Source: Balaenoptera acutorostrata
Lineage: Eukaryota; Chordata; Mammalia; Artiodactyla; Balaenopteridae
Direction: 5' to 3'
Assembly (NCBI RefSeq): GCF_949987535.1
Contig: NC_080067.1
Span: forward strand, 57,160,405-57,224,404
DNA length: 64,000 nucleotides
The position numbers were made by a program, and so were the translations under genes. The notes beneath the pieces are model-generated. The model saw only the letters and a program-made list of their open reading frames with translations, was not told where the DNA came from and made no database searches. Shown in pieces: positions 11,317-22,659 of the stretch (position 1 is its first letter; the number at the start of each line of letters is the position of its first letter).

Positions 11317-14258
11317 AACGTAGATGACACCATTACAATTTTGAAAAGAGGCTCATTTCCACATATTTGCTATTTTAGACTTCATCTTGCCTGCCACCTT
11401 GTGGCATCAAAATTCTGCAGCAAAAACAAGCAAACAACAGCAATATAAAGGTGGGAAATATGCAAAAAAGTTGATATGCATCATTAGAATCTTTACATTT
11501 ATACATATAAACATAATTATATGATAGGAAAAGAGTTATAGCAGGATTTCTATTCTTGATAAGATAGCAGTAATTAGAAATCAGTCTTAGGAATGTTCAA
11601 GACACCACTGATAAACAATGATACTAGTTTGATGAAGTGAGCACAGAGTTGATATGTTTGACTAATGAGTCTAGGCATCACTTTTGGTTGAAGTAAAAAA
11701 AAAAAAAATGATATCCATATTTGCCACTTTGGATATGTTATTTAAAAAAAGAAAAACTTGTTAACAGTTGTTTCTAAAGCCTTTGTATTACTTATTATCA
11801 TATTATAAATGTCAACACTTGCCTAATTAATTTCAAAATGTATCTTTGTTGAACCTAAAACCATAAAGTTATGGTTCTTGTAGTCTTCTACATGACAGAA
11901 CAATATGCAGTTACTTTTTATCAGAAGCAAAACTATGTGATGGTTTTCAAGCTAATTTTTGTGTTAACAAATCCCCTAAAGATATGCAGTAGACCTCACA
12001 TTTACATAAAATTAAAGAAAGGATTCTTCAGCAAATGCAAATAAATGCAAAAAGGGAATATTTTAATTTTGATCCATGATTAGTATCAACCATCACAATG
12101 TGGTAATAATACAAAAGCAAGATTCTGCATTCAGTGTATAACTAATGGTTGTAGGCTATTTATAGACTGAGTATCCTGATTAATTAATTTATTTTGAGAA
12201 ATATATTTATGTTTCAGGCTCTACTTTAAAATCTGAGATCTTTAAAAACATTTAAATATTAGAATCATATGCACTGTCTTCTGCAGTTCTGCAATATGAC
12301 ATTTTGCTGGGTAGCAAAATGATTTATTTCAGTTGGTGCATTGTTAATTGTATGAATTGACTGTTTAACCTCTATTGATTTCCATTTCTTAATGTTCAAC
12401 TTAGAAGAAGAAGCAAAAGTTATTTTATAATAGAATAAAAAGGATATAAAAGTTAATCCTAGCATAATGGGGAAGATTAGTTTACTATTCATCATTATAC
12501 ATCCTCCCCTCAGTAATTTTCAAGGTCTTGAAAGAGCATGCTTAGTTTTAAAATAAAAGTTTCTAAGCCTAAATAGTGAATCTATTGAAACTAATCCTTG
12601 CATCCTTGTTTCTTACAGTACAATTTTGATTAATGTTCATTACTTATTTTTATAACATTGAATTAAATATTGACATGACCATACCATTTAGAATCCTTTT
12701 ATTATTAAAAATGATTTGAAAATCCATCAAACCATTCTAATATCCAGGAGATATTTTCCTTAATATGCAGGCCTTTTTTTTTTTTTTTTTTTTTATGCAG
12801 GCCATTTTGGTGGCACTTCTTACGTGTAGTGAAAACCGTGGAGAAGGTGATAAATAATTACTTTCAAGTGCATCTCAATTCAGTATTGTTTATGTATGCC
12901 TATAGATTTTCTGGGCTATTTCCAGTTTTAAATATTTTTTTTCATGGAGCTCACAAGTCACCCAAGTGGCTTTTTCCTTTCAAATGGAAATGGAATGAAA
13001 TTCTTTGACATAACCATATGTCCTGATATTGGGTTTGAAAATGATGGTTGCATAAGGTGTTTCCAGAAACTATAGAGTCTAATTTTCTTTGGTGTCAAAG
13101 AGAATCTATGTTTAGGTTCTGCAGTTTACTTAAAGCAAGAAAATTTCTTTCAAGCAGGTTATCTTATGAATTTCAAAGTGGTTTTGTTGTCCTTGATGTC
13201 AAGCTTAAGCCTACAAGCTTGAGGTCTCCTTAGAGCCATGAAGAATCTTTGGCGGAACTTTTACATCATTGTGGATGTAGAGTTGTAAATGATTTTTAGC
13301 ATGTTGGCAGATCTCCTGCTCACGTAATGAGTATTAATATAATTGATAATTGTGTTTCCTCGTGGTTATTAACAGGGCAGGCATTATGTTTTCATGTTGA
13401 TATTAGTTTTATTATTTGTATCCAAAAGGAGTCCAGGATGTGTGAGATCAGAAAATGAACAAGACTAAATATTTAGGTCAATCACTCTAAGCCAGGCAGG
13501 GAGGGGTAGAGGCGTCATAATTCTAAGAAAAGACTTATTTGAAAGACATAACATAATCACTTTATCTTTGCTGTAGATTAAACTGAATATTACCCATGAT
13601 AAGAGCAAGGCCTTTAGGAAACAGGACATTTTTATAGAAAAAAAAGATAGGGCTGGGTAACCCTGAGGATTCTAGGAAGCCACAAGCTAAAACAGAGTTC
13701 CGAAGAGGGATAGAAATATATAAAAGAAATCGTTAAGGACATAGATTAAAAAGTGTTTCACACCTTTGGACAGCTGTCACACTTACCCCTGCATAGCATC
13801 CTTTGAATCAGCTATGCTATCTCCAAATAAGCGATAAGCTTTCGAGTCTTTACTCATGTTTCACAGTTGGAATTTCCTTCTACCATTCTCTGTATTTTGG
13901 GCAATTTTGGAAATCCTTCTCATCCCTTACTTAACCTTATTCGTTCCCTCCTTTCTTCCTGCTGTAATTTGCTACTACAGTTATCTGCCTTTTTATTTTG
14001 TCTGGCTTTATGGATAATTATTTATGGTTCTCTTTCTTCTATTAGGTTTTGAGATGCCCTTTGTGATCTCTACGATTGCTTAGTTTAACATAAATCGAGT
14101 AGTAAAGAAATGTTTTTTGTTTTGTCTTTAAATTTAAATGGAATCTAAGTTAATCATAATAACATAATGATTAACATATGTTAATATGTTAACTCTCACA
14201 TAATACCCGCTGCTTGCACAGATAGTACTTATTTGTCGCTATTAACACTTCATTTTAC
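11317..14258. other. Intronic unique sequence
   Basis: Mostly AT-rich single-copy-looking DNA. Apart from a pure poly(T) insertion at 12774-12793 I recognise no repeat, RNA gene or exon. Short open frames at 12265-12495 and 13048-13233 show no domain and are treated as chance. Confidence 0.6.
12764..12803 (-). mobile_element. Poly(A)-only retrotransposition scar
   Basis: Twenty consecutive T (12774-12793) lie between identical 10-bp direct repeats tatgcaggcc (12764-12773 and 12794-12803). This is the product expected when L1 machinery copies only the A-tail of an RNA. No body sequence remains to tell the source. Confidence 0.7.
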
Positions 14259-14404
14259 CTGTGTGCATGATTCAGGGCAAGGTCAGGTTTCCTCATCCGT
14301 AGATAGCATGTAGCAAGCTTTGTCTCAATGAAACTTGCCACACTTGCTACATCTTCAGCAGATGCTTCAAATGGTTTTCCCAGAGCTGCCCCTTTGCTGC
14401 AAAG
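14259..14404 (-). CDS. SPATA16: SPATA16 internal coding exon (TPR region)
   Basis: This reads as one internal exon of SPATA16 (spermatogenesis-associated protein 16), a testis protein of the Golgi and forming acrosome whose mutation in men causes globozoospermia. Read on the minus strand, the exon starts CTT TGC AGC AAA directly after an AAAG acceptor preceded by a short T-run. It ends CACACAG followed by GTAAAATG, a strong donor. It encodes 48 full codons plus two bases of an Arg codon, so the frame is phase 0 in and phase 2 out. Landmarks are LCSKGA at the start, ASVASFIETKL in the middle and RKPDLALNHAH at the end. This is the start of the tetratricopeptide-type helical region, and it matches my memory of human SPATA16 at nearly every position. 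No adjoining exon is visible in the window. The identification was not checked by a search, but the match is long and specific. Confidence 0.87.
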
Positions 14405-15340
14405 CTTTAAAAAAATACAGTGCTTTAAATTTTCTAATAATCTTGACATATAATTGATCTTTTAAACAAGCAAAACATATATATGTACATGTACTTTCTC
14501 CAAACTACAAGTCAAATATTAACATTTTGATTGTAAATTAAATAAATTGTTCCTGTTCACTATTAAGTGACTGTAATATAAGTAACATATTTTACTGTAA
14601 AATGCTTCCTGTGAAATATTTTTAAAGTATGATATATTTTAAAGGGGTGCCATTAGCTAAGAATGTCTGTTTTAATAGTAAAGCATACAATAAGCAAAGA
14701 TACTAGCAGAAAACCAGGTATAAATCATATTAAATACCAGTGCTTTTATGAAAACCCAGCTGAGTAATGATCTAGCACACTATCAAGTTGATTTAATATA
14801 ATAAGGGGTATCGGAAGTAAACTCCTAGGAGCCATTAACATGATCGGTGATTAATTTGCGTCTGAATCATATTCTCTAGGATGTTATTGAAAGAAAAGAA
14901 GTGAAAATTTATTAGAATTTATTGGCGGAGGCCACAGTATCTGAAAAACATGGCAGGAATGTGGAATTCTTAATAAAAATTCCAGGAAGTCAGTGGTTTC
15001 TGGGCACCACAGATAAACTGTAGAGGAAGAAAATAATTAATTTTGGGAGGAGAAGCCCAAACATTAAGAAGTGTCAATAATATGACAAGGATAGATCGGC
15101 ACTTTTTTTTTTTCCCCTCAGAGTTTTCTCCTGTGTCTTAGAATCAAGGCTGATGGGGGAGGAGAAACTCCACCTGTTTAGTGACCTTATTCAGATTATC
15201 TGCTTCTTTGCTCTTTTCTATGTCCTCTATGCTTTTCTTACCAGGGATAGTAATATTTGGAGTTACTATCTATTTATATATACCTTAGTGTAAAATTTCT
15301 TGTATTCTAAATCCTTTTTATTTAAATGATATTATTTAAA
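14405..15340. other. Intronic unique sequence upstream of the SPATA16 exon
   Basis: AT-rich intron with no repeat that I can name. The T-run at 15102-15113 is the only low-complexity feature. Confidence 0.6.
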
Positions 15341-15351
15341 CTAATTTTTCT

Positions 15352-15659
15352 GTTTTTAAATTTTTTTGGCTGCGTTGGGTCTTCGTTGCTGCTCACGGGC
15401 TTTCTCTAGTTGTGGCGCGTGGGCTTCTCATTGTGGTGGCTTCTCTTGTTGCAGAGCACGGGCTCTAGGTGTGCGGGCTTCAGTGCAGCACGCGAGCTCA
15501 GCTGTTGTGGCTCGCGGGCTCTAGAGCACAGGCTCAGTAGCTGTTGCGCATGGGCTTGGTTGCTCCGCGGCATGTAGGATCTTACCTGACCAGGGCTCGA
15601 ACCTGTGTCCCCTGCATTGGCAGGTGGATTCTTAACCACTGTGCCACCAGGAAAGTCCC
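15352..15659 (-). mobile_element. CHR-related SINE, divergent subfamily
   Basis: The head is GGGACTTTCCTGGTGGCACA on the minus strand, with the same tRNA-like B box. The body differs from the other copies: it has a GGGCTCTAG-type internal block in place of the GCGGCAAGCGGG block. Identical 11-bp duplications, ctaatttttct, lie at 15341-15351 and 15660-15670. It is probably a different CHR subfamily from the other copies here. Confidence 0.85.
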
Positions 15660-15929
15660 CTAATTTTTCTTTTATAGAGTAAGTTGAGGTTGCCTTGCAA
15701 CCTCATTTACATTAACATTGTTGTCAATTATTTTTTAAAGTGCAAATGGGTTGAGAATGACTATATTCTGTTCGAAAATATATTTCTCTTCTTAATTTAT
15801 CCAACAACTGTGAGCTGAAGGAGAATCTAGATGTTTAACATCCTTAGTTTGAATTGGTAGCTACCTGGTGCTACTATCTTTTGCCTGGATATCCTGTCAA
15901 GTCTGAGAATTCATATCATTTTTAAAAGT

Positions 15930-16190
15930 CTTTTCCAATTTGATGGGAGAAATTTGTTATTACTATAATACATACTTTCAGTCAATATATAGTTATTGAG
16001 TAATTACTAGTAATTGTCAGACAAAAATTACTGCCCTTACATTTTAATTTGCATTAGATAGGTCTTTTAAATAAATTTTGGCTATTTTTAATTCCATGTA
16101 AATTCCTGTTTTCTATTCCTTGCCTATTTCCATAATCTTTTTCTTACTAATTATAAGAGCTCTTTAGATATGTAATCTATTATTCCTTTT
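15930..16190 (-). mobile_element. Old L1 fragment
   Basis: Traces of an L1 3'-ORF2 region are visible: ggctatttttaattccatg, cttgcctatttcc, and attataagagctctttaga. Strongly diverged; boundaries approximate. Confidence 0.5.
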
Positions 16191-18689
16191 CCTGAACAAC
16201 TATATGCACACAATCAAATGTAAAAGTTTTCCCCCTCAAATTATCCTTTAGAAAAGAATCAAATTCTATTCATGTTCTTATAAGGGCCCTCAGAGTACAG
16301 TTCTTAATTATTTGGGGGGAAAAAAAGCAAAGACTCTTGTGGAAGATACAAAGTAAATGACCTCAGTCAATGTTGTCTGGTTGCTTTATAAAGATTACCT
16401 GATAAAATTGATAATAAAAGAGACAAAGCATTTAACACTGATTTAGTAACTATTCCTGAGAGTCTGACCTCACAAATGTCCATATAGTTGGAAACAGACC
16501 TTAAAATATCATTTAAGAGAAAGTGTTATAGTTTGAACATGACAGCTTGAGACCGCACCTCTCCTCTGATCCTGTAGGGCCAATCTTATCCTGTAGGACC
16601 CAGAGATACCTAAAGCAACAGTTTTTCAGGGGGAAAATAAAAAGGTTTTTGGATGACATAGCTCTTTATAAAGCCCAAATCAGTAGAAAACAAAATGAGT
16701 AGAAATTACGTAGTTTTATTTGCCAGCATATCATCGTATTAAAATTCTAGAACCTCTTGATTAATTTTATCCTCTAAATTAAATCAGCATTTTTTTTCAA
16801 GTCTTAAATGCTCACATCTCATGGATTTTTCACATAAAATCTTAAAGAAACAAAAGAGAAACAAACAAGCCCCACATTGTATGTGTCCTTTGCCCCTTCC
16901 TCCTCTGTGTCCCTCTCTGTTGCGGTGGAGCAGGCGTGTCTCCTTTCTCAGGCACACTTTTTATGGGATGAATGTGTGGGCCATTCAGGGAGTAGCGTCT
17001 ACAAGGACACTCAGATCCTACGTGGTAAGAGGAAGCTGACCTTCAGATTAAATAATATTAAAGACGTGGTCTATGAACATTGAGATAAAGTGAAGAATAA
17101 ATGCCTGATCTAATGTCTGCAATATTCTCTACTTCTGTGAGATTCAAGGCCAGAAAAGGAATAAAATGATCAATCTTAACACACTAAAGAGTATACTTTA
17201 TTTATGAAGCCAAACTATAAGACAGCAAGGAGAGACAGGGATAATTTTTCAGTTCACATTAAAATGGGAAAACAGGCAGCTTGCTGGGTAGGCTTATGTA
17301 TATTTGTGGTGATCTTGGTTTATCAGTCAAGTATTCTAAGATAGAGTACTTTCTGATTTTATCAAAGGTTGCTTTATTTGTTTGCCGAAGTGGGGCATCT
17401 TTGAAATAAGCTTTGCAAATTGTTATAAATATGTTGAAGTTAAAGGTAGAATTATAGTAAATATAGACAAAGTACTGGTGTCAGGATTATAAAGAACATT
17501 CCAGATATTTTGCTGAATTTTAAAATTTTCATGCAGACATTTGTAGAGACTGAGCAGTTAATTCTGTAGAAGATGAAGAACTTTAATGTGAGATGTATTT
17601 GTTTGAATGTAGGAAGGGTGACTTAGTTCAAATTATATTTGTCTAAAGCTATACACTTTACATTTTTGGTGAAATAACTCATGGAGATAAGGCAATAAGA
17701 ACTTTTAAACTACCTGATATAGTATATCAGTGAGAAGACTTTGAATTAGGAAACAAAATTATGTGTTAGTTTTTTGTTTTGAAAAGAAGCCTAAAATATT
17801 TTTGAATGAAGCATGGACAAGTTAAAAGCATAATATTTAAGGGAAAATGCAGTGAAGACTCTTATGTGTATTGTTGTTGTTTTCATGAGGAGGTAGATTA
17901 AAATGAAATTTCAGTAGTAAATTAGAATCACAAGCTCAAATTTTAATAAAAAAATACATATTTTACAAAATATATTTGATAGTTTTCTGAAAACAGGATG
18001 GCAATACTTCAGAGTTATAAAATCTTTTTCTAAGGTATCTCAAAGTTCTTTTAAGAAATAAATATCAAACCTATTTTCAGAAACTGTGGCAAAAAGGAAT
18101 TTCAAGTTTTGTTTAAAAACACAGATAAAAATAATATAAAGCCCAATAATAGCAGAAATAATCAAGATTAAATATTATATTATGGGTCCCATTCTTAAAA
18201 ATACAGCCACACATTTTTCTTTAATTAGTATCATCATTAATAAGATTGATATTGCTAATAGATTCTCCCTTATTAGAATATTGTATGATGAGTATTTGCC
18301 CACCATATTCCTGGGACATAATTTTAAGTGATCCCTGGAGGTCTAGGAGAGAACAGTAAATCTTGAAAAATGTGGCATTATTTGAGTTATCAATTAGCTA
18401 CAAATAAGAGTATATATCATTCATTCAATCAGAAATTTTTAAGGTTTTTATATTGCTTTGGAAATTATAAAAAAATCTAAAGATGGAGAGTAAGTTACCC
18501 ATAACCCTATCACCATGTATAATTGCCATTAATTTTTTACATATTTCCTAACATCCTCTTCATGTTTTTATAATAAATTATGTATTGTATATAATCTTTG
18601 CATTTCTTTTTCATATGATCTGCTTCTTTTTATGTTTTCAATTAAAATCTAAAATGTATTAAAGTATACTCATGTTATAATTATAGTTG
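16191..18689. other. Intronic unique sequence
   Basis: AT-rich single-copy-looking DNA. A slightly more GC-rich patch at about 16870-17040 contains two overlapping plus-strand open frames and a donor-like CGTGGTAAGAGG, but no family was recognised and no exon is called. The part from about 18400 may be very old LINE sequence. Confidence 0.5.
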
Positions 18690-19980
18690 GATATTTCAAT
18701 ATCCCACTCTCAGCAAATGATAGAAATACTAGAAAGAAAATCAGCAAAGATCATAAAGATCTGAGCAACACAATCAACCAATGGTAATTGACATATATGT
18801 AAAACACTCCACCTAACAACAGCAGAATACATATTTTTCTCAAGCACCCATGGAAAAGTCACTGATATAGAGTATATCATGGGCAATAAAGTAAACATCA
18901 ACAAATTGAAAAATACTGAAATTCAGAGTATATTCTCTACCATAATGGAATCAAAACTCAACAGTTAAGAAAAAGAAAAAGACTCCAATTTGAAAGTGGG
19001 CAAAGACCTGAACAGATTTTTCACTGAGGAGGACATGCAGATGGCAAATAAGCTCATAAAAAGATGTTCGACATGTTTATTGTTTGACATCATTAGTCAT
19101 CAGAGAAATGTAAATTAAAACTACAATGAGGTATCACCACATACCTATTAGAATGGTTAAGATAAAAAATAGTGACAACACCAAAATCTGAGAATGGTGA
19201 GGAGTTGGATCACTCACACATTGCTGATAGGAATGTAAAATGGTACAGCCAGTGGAGAAGACAATATGGCAGGTGCTTAAAAAACTAAACATGCAACTAC
19301 TATACAACTCAACAAGTGCACATTAGGCACTTATCCCAGAGAAATGAAGACTTATGTTCACACAGAAATCCATACGTGAATGTTTATAGCAATTTAATTC
19401 ATAATAGCCCCAAATTGGAAGCAATCTAGATGTCCTTCAATGGTGAATGATTAAACAAATGGTGGTACAGCTATACTGTAAAGTATTGTTCATCTGTAAG
19501 AAGGAATGAGTGAGTGATAGTGCAACAACTTAAATGAATCTCTAGGGAATTATACTGAGTGAAAAAAAACCCATCCCTAAAGGTTATATACTGTATGATT
19601 ACATGACAAAATTATAGAAATAGAGAACAGATTAGTGATTGTGTGGGGTTAGGAATGGAATGGGTGTTGTGGTTATAAAAGGACAACAGGAAGGAATCCT
19701 TGTAGTGATAGAACTGTAAACTGTAAGGTATTTTGACTTTGGTGGGTAGATACACAGAAGTAAATACACACACACACACACATGAGTACAAGTAAAGTTG
19801 GAGAAATTTTAAGATTGGTGGAATGCCTGAATCTTAATATTTTGGTGATGGTACTAGTCTTGCAAGAGCTTACCAGTGGGAGAAAACTGCATAAAGAGTA
19901 CATGGAATCTCTCTGCATTATTTCCTACAACCGCATAAGAATCTACAGTTATCTCAAAGTAAAGTTTAATTAAAAAATAA
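18690..19980 (+). mobile_element. Old L1M, ORF2 3' part and 3' UTR
   Basis: Plus-strand L1: ORF2 C-terminal region (aaagacctgaacagattttt, then the bacterially unrelated but typical L1 'atgtaaattaaaactacaat' run), 3' UTR, and terminal attaaaaaataa. An internal deletion is evident near 18960, where earlier ORF2 text jumps to the C-terminal part. A short CA run sits at 19768-19782. Non-coding. Confidence 0.85.
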
Positions 19981-20136
19981 TCATGTTAAGGTTTAAGTGT
20001 CTTTCATTTATCCCCCTCCTTTTGTTTTAGCACAATTATTATCATGTTTAACTGAGATTTGGGATGAGAAGATTAATCATATCTGAGGGAAATAATTTTC
20101 TTGGGTTTTTTCTTGTCAAATTATAGACTGATTTTT

Positions 20137-20478
20137 TTTTTTTAATTTTTTTTTTTTTTTATAGCTACTTTATTTATTTATTTATTTATTTTTGGCTGTG
20201 TTGGGTCTTCGGTTCGTGCGAGGGCTTTCTCTAGTTGCGGCAAGTGGGGGCCACTCTTCATCGCGGTGCGGGGACCGCTCTTCATCGCGGTGCGCGGGCC
20301 TTTCACTATCGCGGCCCCTCCCATTGCGGGGCACAGGCTCCAGACACGCAGGCTCAGTAGTTGTGGCTCACGGGCCCAGGTGCTCCGTGGCATGTGGGAT
20401 CTTCCCAGACCAGGGCTTGAACCCGTGTCCCCTGCATTAGCAGGCAGATTCTCAACCACTGCGCCACCAGGGAAGCCC
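20137..20478 (-). mobile_element. CHR SINE with an internal 24-bp duplication
   Basis: Full-length CHR SINE with identical 13-bp duplications tagactgattttt at 20124-20136 and 20479-20491. The block ccactcttcatcgcggtgcg at 20251-20270 is repeated with one change at 20275-20294, giving a 24-bp tandem duplication not seen in the other copies. Confidence 0.95.
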
Positions 20479-20491
20479 TAGACTGATTTTT

Positions 20492-21369
20492 ATAATGAAG
20501 GGTAATAATTCATAATGAAGTTTGCTCTGAAGTTTTATTTGGCAGCCATTGTGAAAGAATGCATCAGTTTCTCCAGATTCTCATTATTGTGGTCTCTTAT
20601 ATAAGGACATTTGCCATGAGATGAGGGTTGTACTTAGTTATATTCACAGGGAGAAGGTGGCAGGTCCTTTTGTATTATGACTTCATTATTTATTTTTTCT
20701 TAAACATCTTTCAGTTTGCGAGCCCCACTTCCAAGTAATTTTTCAAAGAGGGGTTATGTGGATGGTAACTTCTCTGAGCTCAGGCATTACTGAGAATGTA
20801 TTTTTGCTGACTTTATACATGTAAAGGAATGTGGCTGAGTGTATGTTTCTTGAGACATAACCGTTTCTCTGTAAATACATAGTTCTCCACTTATGTTCTC
20901 ATATTTAGCATGCAGAGGAGGAAAAAAATCATACTTTTTTGGATTAAACTAGACATAATTTAAAAGAACTTCCTGTGTTGAAATTTCTTTGTTTTCCCCA
21001 AGCAGATATATTTTTCAATAATTCAAAATTATTGCTACCATGAATCCAGATGTGTTCTATTTTCATCTGTTTTGCCTGGAAAGAGGTAAGGTCTTTGTGT
21101 TTCCATACCCAGGTTTTGTTTTTTGTTTTTTGTTTTTTAACTTAGAAAAGTTTTCTTCACTTACATCTTTGATTTTTGTTCCCATCCCAACTGCCATGTT
21201 TTCTTTCTTAAGAAAGTAATTAAGTTGCATTTCCATCTCTGTTCTTCATGTCTATTAGGCTTTCTGATTTATTTCACCACTGCATTCTGGGAGAGTGTCT
21301 CAAGATTGTCTACTAAATTATTGGCTTTATTTCCCAATATTAACTCTACTATTAACTCTACTTCTTTTT
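20492..21369. other. Intronic unique sequence
   Basis: No gene or repeat recognised. TTTTG-rich low-complexity DNA lies at 21115-21139. Confidence 0.5.
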
Positions 21370-21473
21370 ATAATGATGATAATTGCAAACATTTAAATAG
21401 TGCTTATTATGTTACAAGCAGTGTTCTAAGAGCGCTCCATCTATTACCTCATTTGATAATCACTGTTTTCATG
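21370..21473 (+). mobile_element. MIR, left half
   Basis: MIR 5' part (catttaaatagtgcttatta, gtgttctaag). The element is interrupted by an MLT1 LTR and resumes at 21846. Confidence 0.8.
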
Positions 21474-21478
21474 CCCAT

Positions 21479-21840
21479 TGTCTTAGTCAGTTCAGGTTGC
21501 TATAACAAAATACCGTAGACTGGGTGGCTTAAAAAATAAACATTTACTTCTCATGGTTCTGGAGACATGGAAGTCCAAGATCAGGGTGCAGTGTGGTCCA
21601 CTTCTGGTGAGGGTGCTCTTTCAGGTTGCAGACTGTCGACTTCTCATGGTAACCTCCCATGGCAGAAAGAGGACCAGAGAGCTCAGTTGGGTCTCTTTTA
21701 TGAGGGAACAAATTCTCTTCATGAGGGCTCCACCTTCAAGACCTAATCACCTCCCAAAGGCCCCACCTCCAAATACCATCACATATACGATTAAGTTTCT
21801 ACATATGAATTTGGGGGGGATAAGCATTCAGTGCATAGCA
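21479..21840 (-). mobile_element. MLT1-type solo LTR (ERVL-MaLR) inside a MIR
   Basis: An old solo LTR of the mammalian MaLR group. On the minus strand it starts TGCTATGCACTGAAT and ends GAACTGACTAAGACA, with the typical TG...CA ends. Inside are the CAAATTCATATGT block and the AAGCCACCCAGTCTA block. It carries no coding sequence. Flanking 5-bp duplications, cccat (21474-21478) and ctcat (21841-21845), differ by one base, as expected for an ancient ERVL-type insertion. It interrupts a MIR, which dates it after that MIR. Confidence 0.9.
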
Positions 21841-21845
21841 CTCAT

Positions 21846-21985
21846 TACTCATTTTACAGATGAGGAAACTGAAGTTTAGAGAGTTATGTAGTCATCTCAG
21901 GCTACACAGTAATTTGGATTCATACCTAGATGTCTGGCCCTAGAGTCTGCGTGTTTAATCACTACACCAGTGCTACAGTGTCACT
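21846..21985 (+). mobile_element. MIR, right half
   Basis: The MIR core resumes: cattttacagatgaggaaac, tagagagttatgtagtc, then the 3' part with 'tctggccctagagtctgcg' and 'cactacaccagtgctacagt'. Confidence 0.85.
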
Positions 21986-22313
21986 TCCTGAGCTACTGAT
22001 CCATGATGAGATAAGCACAGAAACAGAGTAAGCATTTAGAAACTTTCATAGCAGTTTGATAGAGAAATATTATATTTGTTGAATTATAATAAAAATTAGC
22101 TTTTGTATTTTTATGTCATATTTTTACTTCATTTTTTTCTAGTAATTTATTTTTACTCTGTTTAATAAAGTATCATTCCACAACAGATTGGGACAAAACC
22201 AACACCAAAGAGAATTGGTTCTTTAACACAGATAATGAAAAGAACTGTACTAAACTGTTAGAAATTAGATAATTAAGAAATTATAAAGAGAAAAAATTCA
22301 TAATTCTATTATT

Positions 22314-22622
22314 TTTTTTAAAGGCATTCCTTATTTTTATTATTTATTTATTTATCCATTTTATTTTTGGCTGTGTTGGGTCTTCGTTTCTGTGCGAGGG
22401 CTTTCTCTAGTTGCGGCAAGCGGGGGCCACTCTTCATCACGGTGCGCGGGCCTCTCACTATCACGGTTGCGGAGCACAAGCTCCAGACACGCAGGCTCAG
22501 TAGTTGTGGCTCATGGGCCTAGTTGTTCCGCGGCATGTGGGATCTTCCCAGACCAGGGCTCGAACCGCGTCCCCTGCATTGGCAGTCAGACTCCCAACCA
22601 CTTACGCCACCAGGGAAGCCCC
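22314..22622 (-). mobile_element. CHR SINE
   Basis: Full-length CHR SINE with a short internal deletion around 22465, where the 'gcggcctctcttg' segment seen in the other copies is missing. Identical 15-bp duplications, cataattctattatt, lie at 22299-22313 and 22623-22637. Confidence 0.95.
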
Positions 22623-22659
22623 CATAATTCTATTATTAAAAAATGACCACTGTTAGATG

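Larger units (their letters stand above)
1..14258 (-). other. SPATA16: SPATA16 intron, 3' side of the exon (partial)
   Basis: Everything downstream of the exon on the minus strand lies in the following intron, if the exon call is right. I looked for the expected continuation of the TPR region (a stretch beginning Ser-Ile-Val-Leu-Asn-Pro) and saw none, so this intron is longer than 14 kb. It is mainly interspersed repeats: several L1 generations, a CHR SINE, MIR, L2 and two retrocopies. Confidence 0.7.

Noticed and set aside
21479..21840. Provirus with coding genes
   Set aside because: Only a solo LTR is present; no internal retroviral sequence lies on either side.
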